Assembly: GCA_018698915.1 (NCBI GenBank)
Contig: JABIPN010000017.1
Coordinates: 1-44,491 of the forward strand
Reading direction: 5' to 3'
Origin: Candidatus Woesearchaeota archaeon
GTDB taxonomy: Archaea; Nanobdellota; Nanobdellia; UBA10117; ARS21
Length of the DNA: 44,491 bases
Shown here: positions 41,255-44,491 of the stretch, piece after piece
Numbering within the stretch: position 1 is the first letter of the stretch
Layout: each line of letters starts with the position of its first letter
Made by a program: the position numbers and the translations under genes
The notes under the pieces: model-generated
The model's input: only the letters and a program-made list of their open reading frames with translations
Database searches by the model: none
Told to the model about the DNA's origin: nothing

Positions 41255-41785
41255 ATGCAAAAAGCAATTCTAGTTGTTGGACCTCCCGGCGCAGGTAAAG
41301 GAACTCAGGCAAAATTGATTGCCAAGAAGTTCGGATATAGACATATTTCGACCGGAGATATTCTAAGAAAATTAAACAAAAACACAACTTTAGGAAAGAA
41401 AGTATTTGCGTTGATTAACAAAGGCAATTTTATCCCACCAAAACTAGCAGTCCAAATAACTCTTAATTATATTAAATCCAACAAAAAAATTCTAGTCCTA
41501 GATGGATTCCCAAGAAATATAACTCAAGCAAAACTAATCAAAAACAAGATAGAAGTCATCAAAGTCATCGCATTTACGGGTAGAAATTCAGTTTTCAAAG
41601 AACGTCTCATGAATCGAGGTCAGGGGCGTAAAGATGACACTATAACAGTGATTAATCATCGTTTTGAAGTGTACAAAAAGGAGACTGAACCCCTCCTAAA
41701 ACATTATGGTGCTCAGATCGTCCATAAACTCAACGCAGAACCCTCAATAAAGGCTATTTTTAGAGAAGTTGAGAAAGTCATCTAA
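41255..41785 (+). CDS. adk: Adenylate kinase, short-lid form
   Basis: This 176-residue protein has the Walker A motif GPPGAGKGT at residues 9-17, the AMP-binding YRHISTGDILR, LVLDGFPRNITQAKL, and the arginine-bearing RGQGRKDDTITVINHRFEVYKKETEPLLKHY. It is of the Adk/UMP-CMP kinase type with a short lid, not the archaeal trimeric AdkA. It keeps the AMP/ADP/ATP balance. In many archaea adk lies in the secY cluster; here it is between EF-1alpha and uS10. Confidence 0.93.
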   Translation: MQKAILVVGPPGAGKGTQAKLIAKKFGYRHISTGDILRKLNKNTTLGKKVFALINKGNFIPPKLAVQITLNYIKSNKKILVLDGFPRNITQAKLIKNKIEVIKVIAFTGRNSVFKERLMNRGQGRKDDTITVINHRFEVYKKETEPLLKHYGAQIVHKLNAEPSIKAIFREVEKVI

Positions 41786-41830
41786 GTCAACCAAAACTCT
41801 TTTAAAACACGACACTCAACCCAATCTACA

Positions 41831-42139
41831 ATGCCAACAGCGAGAATAAAACTGTACGGAACTGATTTGAATCAACTAAACGAAGTTATCACTCAAATCA
41901 AAGATATTGCAACAAAAACAAAAACAAAGTTCGCAGGCCCAATTATGATTCCTACTAAAACTCTTAAAGTACCTGTAAGAAAATCTCCACAAGGAGAAGG
42001 TAAAGCTTCTTGGGAAAACTACGAAATGAGAATTCACAAAAGAATGATCGATCTTGCAGCTGATGAAAGAGCATTACATTTAGTTCTTAGAGTACCAATT
42101 CCAAGTGATATTAACTTAGAAATTCAACTTCTAGAATAA
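41831..42139 (+). CDS. rps10: Small subunit ribosomal protein uS10
   Basis: This 102-residue protein has ARIKLYGTDLNQLNEVITQIKDIATKTKTKFAGPIMIPTKTLKVPVRKSPQGEG and WENYEMRIHKRMIDL, the archaeal uS10 pattern. It is part of the 30S head. TTTTAAAA about 25-30 bp before the ATG is a promoter candidate. The stop codon is followed with no gap by tRNA-Val, so uS10 mRNA and tRNA are probably made as one transcript and cut by RNase P. Confidence 0.96.
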   Translation: MPTARIKLYGTDLNQLNEVITQIKDIATKTKTKFAGPIMIPTKTLKVPVRKSPQGEGKASWENYEMRIHKRMIDLAADERALHLVLRVPIPSDINLEIQLLE

Positions 42140-42214
42140 GGTCCGATGGTCTAGCCTGGTTATGACGTCCCCTTGACGTGGGGAAGATCCCAAGTTCGAA
42201 TCTTGGTCGGGCCA
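42140..42214 (+). tRNA. tRNA-Val(GAC)
   Basis: Acceptor arms GGTCCGA (42140-42146) and TCGGGCC (42207-42213) pair with one G-U, with discriminator A. The anticodon stem TCCCC/GGGGA holds TTGACGT, giving anticodon GAC. The T-arm is CCAAGTTCGAATCTTGG. No CCA is encoded. The first base directly follows the uS10 stop codon. Confidence 0.95.
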
Positions 42215-42258
42215 TTTTATCAAAACATTCTTAAAGCAAAACTAAAACTCAAAATCAA

Positions 42259-42333
42259 GGGCGGTTAGCTCAGTCCGGTCAGAGCGCTTCGCTGGCAGCG
42301 GAGAGGCCCCGAGTTCGAATCTCGGCCCGTCCA
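42259..42333 (+). tRNA. tRNA-Ala(GGC)
   Basis: Acceptor arms GGGCGGT and CCCGTCC pair at positions 1-6, including the G3-U70 identity pair of alanine tRNAs. Position 7-66 is a T-C mismatch. The anticodon stem CTTCG/CGGAG holds CTGGCAG, giving anticodon GGC. The T-arm is CCGAGTTCGAATCTCGG. No CCA is encoded. It lies 44 bp after tRNA-Val and probably shares or neighbours its transcript. Confidence 0.93.
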
Positions 42334-42371
42334 TTCAGTTAAGTTTTTAAAGCTAAAATCAAAGCCAAAAT

Positions 42372-42683
42372 ATGGTAAAAGTAAAAACAGTTGAAGGTTT
42401 AGAATTAGTAATCGAAAAAGAATTCCCATGTATAATCAATTTTCTAAGAAATATAGAAACTGAAATATCCACTGATTCAGAAAATAAACTAACAAAAAAA
42501 TACTTTACAACTGAAGGTTACAGTGTTCTGTTCACCAGCAAACCTCTCGATCTAGAAATATTCAAAGATATTAATGTTTTAGAACAATATGATCAAATAA
42601 ATGTTCTACACAAAGAAAAAGATCTATGGAATGCGCTAAATAAAGAAAGTATTGATTTCACCGCATATAATTTAGGACAGTAA
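42372..42683 (+). CDS. Hypothetical protein (103 aa)
   Basis: This 103-residue protein was not recognised. It is small and soluble, with strands at the start (MVKVKTVEGLELVIEKE), one cysteine (Cys20), and a helical C-terminal half (LEIFKDINVLEQYDQINVLHKEKDLWNALNKES). A TTTTTAAA box about 22-29 bp before the ATG supports expression. Its stop abuts the convergent gene without spacer. Confidence 0.6.
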   Translation: MVKVKTVEGLELVIEKEFPCIINFLRNIETEISTDSENKLTKKYFTTEGYSVLFTSKPLDLEIFKDINVLEQYDQINVLHKEKDLWNALNKESIDFTAYNLGQ

Positions 42684-42959
42684 TTATTGCTTTACAACCT
42701 TGTCCTTTGCCAAACTATTTTCAATAGAATTCAATTTTGTTTTTATGTTTGTAATTTCAGTTGTAGAAATCATATCATCAAACTTCTCAGGGATTCCTCC
42801 TCCACGAGTTTGAATATCTGCAAGCAATCTCCTTGCTTCTTGAATCTTTCCAGAAAGTTGACCTTTGAATGTCAATTTCCGACTTACATCAGCCAAGCTT
42901 CTATATTTATCAAAATCTTCCTCAATTTGAATAACTAATTTTCTAAGGTTATGTGCCAT
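42684..42959 (-). CDS. Hypothetical helical protein (91 aa)
   Basis: This 91-residue protein was not recognised. It has no cysteine and is predicted to be mostly helical: LRKLVIQIEEDFDKYRSLADVSRKL, QLSGKIQEARRLLADIQ, then TEITNIKTKLNSIENSLAKDK. The pattern suggests a coiled-coil bundle. A glycine run RGGG at about residue 53 separates the halves. It is convergent with the preceding gene. Confidence 0.55.
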   Translation of the reverse strand: MAHNLRKLVIQIEEDFDKYRSLADVSRKLTFKGQLSGKIQEARRLLADIQTRGGGIPEKFDDMISTTEITNIKTKLNSIENSLAKDKVVKQ

Positions 42960-42993
42960 ATTAAAAATAGTATCGGAAATATATAAGCTTTAT

Positions 42994-43383
42994 TTAGACA
43001 GAGGCTAGTTGACGGCTCAACTTAATGAATTCATTTATGTGTTCTGCAGAAGTATAAACTTCAAGATTCTCTTCAAGAAGCATACTCATAAATAAGTAAA
43101 CATCATTACCGTGTCTTGACAAAATACCTATCCGATAATTCTCAGGCTTGTTATCCAGCCACAATCTAAAGTTAAATTCATCAATAGTAGGGACATTTAC
43201 GTTATTCGTATAGATCTTTGGGATCAGTGGCTCAAATTCCCAAGTAATATCAGAACCAACATACGTTGGATGGGCAAAGTACAATCCAGCTTCAGAATCC
43301 ATCAAATCATCATGTAATCTGTCCTCCAAAGGATTAAAGTCAATAATTTCTAGCTCGCACTCGTCCAACGAAATTTTTTCCAT
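42994..43383 (-). CDS. Hypothetical protein (129 aa)
   Basis: This protein has 129 residues from ATG 43383 and was not recognised. It is acidic, with one Cys, and probably alpha/beta: ISLDECELEIIDFNPLEDRL, FAHPTYVGSDITWEFEPLIPKIYTN, FNFRLWLDNKPENYRIGILSRHGNDVYLFMSMLLEENLEVYTSAEHINEFIKLS. An alternative GTG start four codons upstream exists. The TATA-like TTTATATTT at about 43403-43413 on the minus strand favours the ATG and a leaderless mRNA. Confidence 0.6.
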   Translation of the reverse strand: MEKISLDECELEIIDFNPLEDRLHDDLMDSEAGLYFAHPTYVGSDITWEFEPLIPKIYTNNVNVPTIDEFNFRLWLDNKPENYRIGILSRHGNDVYLFMSMLLEENLEVYTSAEHINEFIKLSRQLASV

Positions 43384-43413
43384 AATTTTGACCACAATTT
43401 CAAATATAAAAAA

Positions 43414-43518
43414 CTATTTCTTTGACTTCTTAAAGCAACCACACAGCTTAGATTTGTGTTTTAAACAACCAATCACCTTGTGATCTCCACAACCACAAAT
43501 AAAACATTTCTTATGCAT
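43414..43518 (-). CDS. 34-residue Cys-rich putative metal-binding protein
   Basis: The frame starts at ATG 43518 inside the end of the superoxide dismutase gene (8-nt overlap) and ends at TAG 43416-43414. The protein begins MHKKCFICGCGDHKVIGC. Six cysteines (5, 8, 10, 18, 26, 28) and three histidines (2, 13, 21) sit in only 34 residues, with a Lys-rich end. CxxCxC and CxC pairs suggest zinc, iron or copper binding. The overlap implies translational coupling to the dismutase. The frame is short, so confirmation as a real protein is needed, but the composition argues strongly against chance. Confidence 0.65.
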   Translation of the reverse strand: MHKKCFICGCGDHKVIGCLKHKSKLCGCFKKSKK

Positions 43519-44107
43519 TGTACCTATCCTCAACAACAGACCAATCAATTACGTTGTAAAAATTCTTAACATATTCAGGTCGTCGATTTTGATACTGCAA
43601 ATAATAAGCATGTTCCCAAACATCCAAACATAAAATAGGAATTGATGAAATTTTATTTACATCCATAAAACAATTATCTTGATTTGAAGTAGAATATATT
43701 TCTAAAGAACCATCTTTTTTCTTTCCAAGCCAAGCCCAACCAGAACCAAATTGAGTTGCAGCTGCGTTTGAAAATTCCTCAACAAACTTATCATACGATC
43801 CAAAGTTTTCTGAAATAATTGCTTTAAATTCAGAAGAGATTTTATTTGAACTCGGTTTATTCAAGGCTTCAAAAAAGAAATTATGATTCCACCATCCGCC
43901 ACCATTATTTCTCAAACCAGCATTTTTAGATGCACGCTTGAATACAACTTTTGGATTATTACTTCGGATTTTTAACGCATCCAAAATCACAGTAGTCTTA
44001 TTAGTATAAGCAGCATGATGTTTATTGTAATGAACATTCATTGTTTCTTTATCAATATACGGTTCCAAATCTCCAAGAGCATAATTTAATTTAATCTGTT
44101 TTACCAT
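43511..44107 (-). CDS. sod: Superoxide dismutase, Fe/Mn family (Mn-like)
   Basis: This 198-residue protein has metal ligands His26 (VHYNKHHAAY), His75 (GGGWWNHNFFF), Asp162 and His166 (LDVWEHAYY). Tyr34 and the STSNQDNCFMD segment with Gln143 fit the Mn-type active site, in which the second-sphere Gln lies in this C-terminal position. It removes superoxide in the cytosol. The minus-strand box CTTATATAAT (44136-44127) is about 20-29 bp before the ATG, so the mRNA is probably leaderless. The Cys-rich mini-gene overlaps its stop. Confidence 0.95.
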   Translation of the reverse strand: MVKQIKLNYALGDLEPYIDKETMNVHYNKHHAAYTNKTTVILDALKIRSNNPKVVFKRASKNAGLRNNGGGWWNHNFFFEALNKPSSNKISSEFKAIISENFGSYDKFVEEFSNAAATQFGSGWAWLGKKKDGSLEIYSTSNQDNCFMDVNKISSIPILCLDVWEHAYYLQYQNRRPEYVKNFYNVIDWSVVEDRYNA

Positions 44108-44126
44108 TCCAGTACTAATTGAAATA

Positions 44127-44136
44127 ATTATATAAG
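44127..44136 (-). promoter_or_regulatory. TATA box for superoxide dismutase
   Basis: On the minus strand CTTATATAAT lies about 20-29 bp before ATG 44107. The transcript would start near or at the ATG and would also carry the overlapping Cys-rich gene. Confidence 0.55.
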
Positions 44137-44188
44137 ACTATCCTACTTGAAGCGTTATGTTTATAAACTCAAATGAGGGAGATAAATT

Positions 44189-44262
44189 GGCGAGGTAGCT
44201 CAGTATGGCAGAGCGTCCGTTTCATGAGCGGAAAGTCGGGGGTTCAAATCCCCCTCTCGCCA
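44189..44262 (+). tRNA. tRNA-Met(CAT), elongator-like
   Basis: Acceptor arms GGCGAGG (44189-44195) and TCTCGCC (44255-44261) pair with one G-U, with discriminator A. The anticodon stem TCCGT/GCGGA holds TTCATGA, giving anticodon CAT. The stem lacks the GGG/CCC pairs and the acceptor lacks the A1-U72 pair of initiators, so it is an elongator tRNA-Met or, less likely, the tRNA-Ile2 whose C34 is modified. No CCA is encoded. TTTATAAA about 25 bp upstream is a promoter candidate. Confidence 0.9.
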
Positions 44263-44308
44263 TTGAGTTGCGAAACTCTTAAAAAGCAAAAATAAAACCA
44301 AATCTCAT

Positions 44309-44382
44309 GCATCCATAGCTCAGTCTGGTAGAGCACCTGCCTTGTAAGCAGGGGGCCGCGGGTTCAAATCCCTCTGGGTGCA
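44309..44382 (+). tRNA. tRNA-Thr(TGT)
   Basis: Acceptor arms GCATCCA (44309-44315) and TGGGTGC (44375-44381) pair with one U-G, with discriminator A. The anticodon stem CCTGC/GCAGG holds CTTGTAA, giving anticodon TGT. The T-stem GCGGG/CCCTC has one C-T mismatch. No CCA is encoded. It lies 46 bp after tRNA-Met. Confidence 0.92.
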
Positions 44383-44383
44383 T

Positions 44384-44491
44384 TCATTCGTTAAATATTG
44401 AAAAAAATCCAGAACGCTTTTTTTGTTTCTTTACAAGTTTCCAATCAATATTTTCAAATGCCCAAGCCACCCATCGCTGAAGAGCCTTACA
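44384..44491 (-). CDS. C-terminal end of an unidentified protein (5' partial in window)
   Basis: On the minus strand the frame is open from the window edge to a TGA at 44386-44384. The visible 35 residues (CKALQRWVAWAFENIDWKLV, then KKQKKRSGFFSIFNE) contain Trp- and Lys-rich stretches. This looks like a real C-terminus next to the tRNA-Thr gene. Too little is visible for a family call. Confidence 0.5.
   Translation of the reverse strand, partial: CKALQRWVAWAFENIDWKLVKKQKKRSGFFSIFNE

Noticed and set aside
44189-44262. Initiator tRNA
   Set aside because: The CAT tRNA lacks the A1-U72 pair and the GGG/CCC anticodon-stem pairs expected of archaeal initiators.
1-44491. CRISPR array, insertion sequences, integrase or phage genes
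   Set aside because: No regularly spaced repeats, transposase or integrase frames or terminal inverted repeats were seen. The only tandem repeats are the in-frame units in uL22.

Overview
The window is archaeal and clearly AT-rich. The evidence is an archaeal ribosomal superoperon with eL/eS proteins, Rpo3 and Rpo10 RNA polymerase subunits, TFE, EF-1alpha/EF-2, Cbf5, RNase P protein Rpp29, the archaeal GatDE amidotransferase, TATA-box promoters about 25 bp upstream of many starts, and tRNA genes without an encoded CCA. Very tight packing, a reduced gene order and several streamlined proteins (GatE without its usual insert, a cysteine-free TFE) suggest a DPANN-type archaeon such as Woesearchaeota or Pacearchaeota. 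The lineage is inference from gene content only.

Layout. 1-2805: surface/membrane cluster (LamG-cadherin-TSP3 protein cut by the window edge, a membrane-anchored Ser/Gly-rich protein, a SpoIIM-family membrane protein). 2961-15190: 24-gene S10/spc superoperon from uL3 to uL15 with aIF1 and Rpp29 embedded. 15222-18425: SecY, EMC3/YidC-like DUF106 protein, eL14, Cbf5 and a tiny Trm112-like protein. 18896-22582: tRNA-Ser, uS13-uS4-uS11-Rpo3, an embedded tRNA-Leu, then eL18-uL13-uS9-Rpo10. 22613-25593: site-2-type protease, TFE, tRNA-Gln, a 7-TM protein and a winged-helix regulator. 25588-31963: Elp3, SppA, TrmB-type regulator, an HTH regulator with a repeat-rich promoter, ATP-dependent DNA ligase, nitroreductase. 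32153-36016: FtsZ and GatD-GatE. 36068-42214: EF-2, an unknown protein, a GNAT enzyme, EF-1alpha, adenylate kinase, uS10 and tRNA-Val. 42259-44491: tRNA-Ala, three unknown small proteins, a 34-residue Cys-rich protein overlapping superoxide dismutase, tRNA-Met, tRNA-Thr and the end of another gene.

The genes mostly build the translation and secretion machinery: ribosomal proteins, initiation and elongation factors, tRNA maturation and charging (Rpp29, Cbf5, Elp3, GatDE acting on tRNA-Gln), RNA polymerase parts, and the Sec translocon with its membrane partners. All 23 junctions of the main superoperon lie between a 4-nt overlap and a 2-nt gap, which points to coupled translation.

The observations most worth following are: a possible regulon in which one palindromic element occurs at the HTH regulator's own promoter and at the ftsZ promoter; the Cys-rich mini-protein coupled to superoxide dismutase; TFE with all four zinc cysteines replaced; GatE without the AspRS-like domain; the 7-TM/winged-helix pair; and UUCG-loop hairpins behind ftsZ and EF-1alpha, with a third orphan copy in a gene-free gap.
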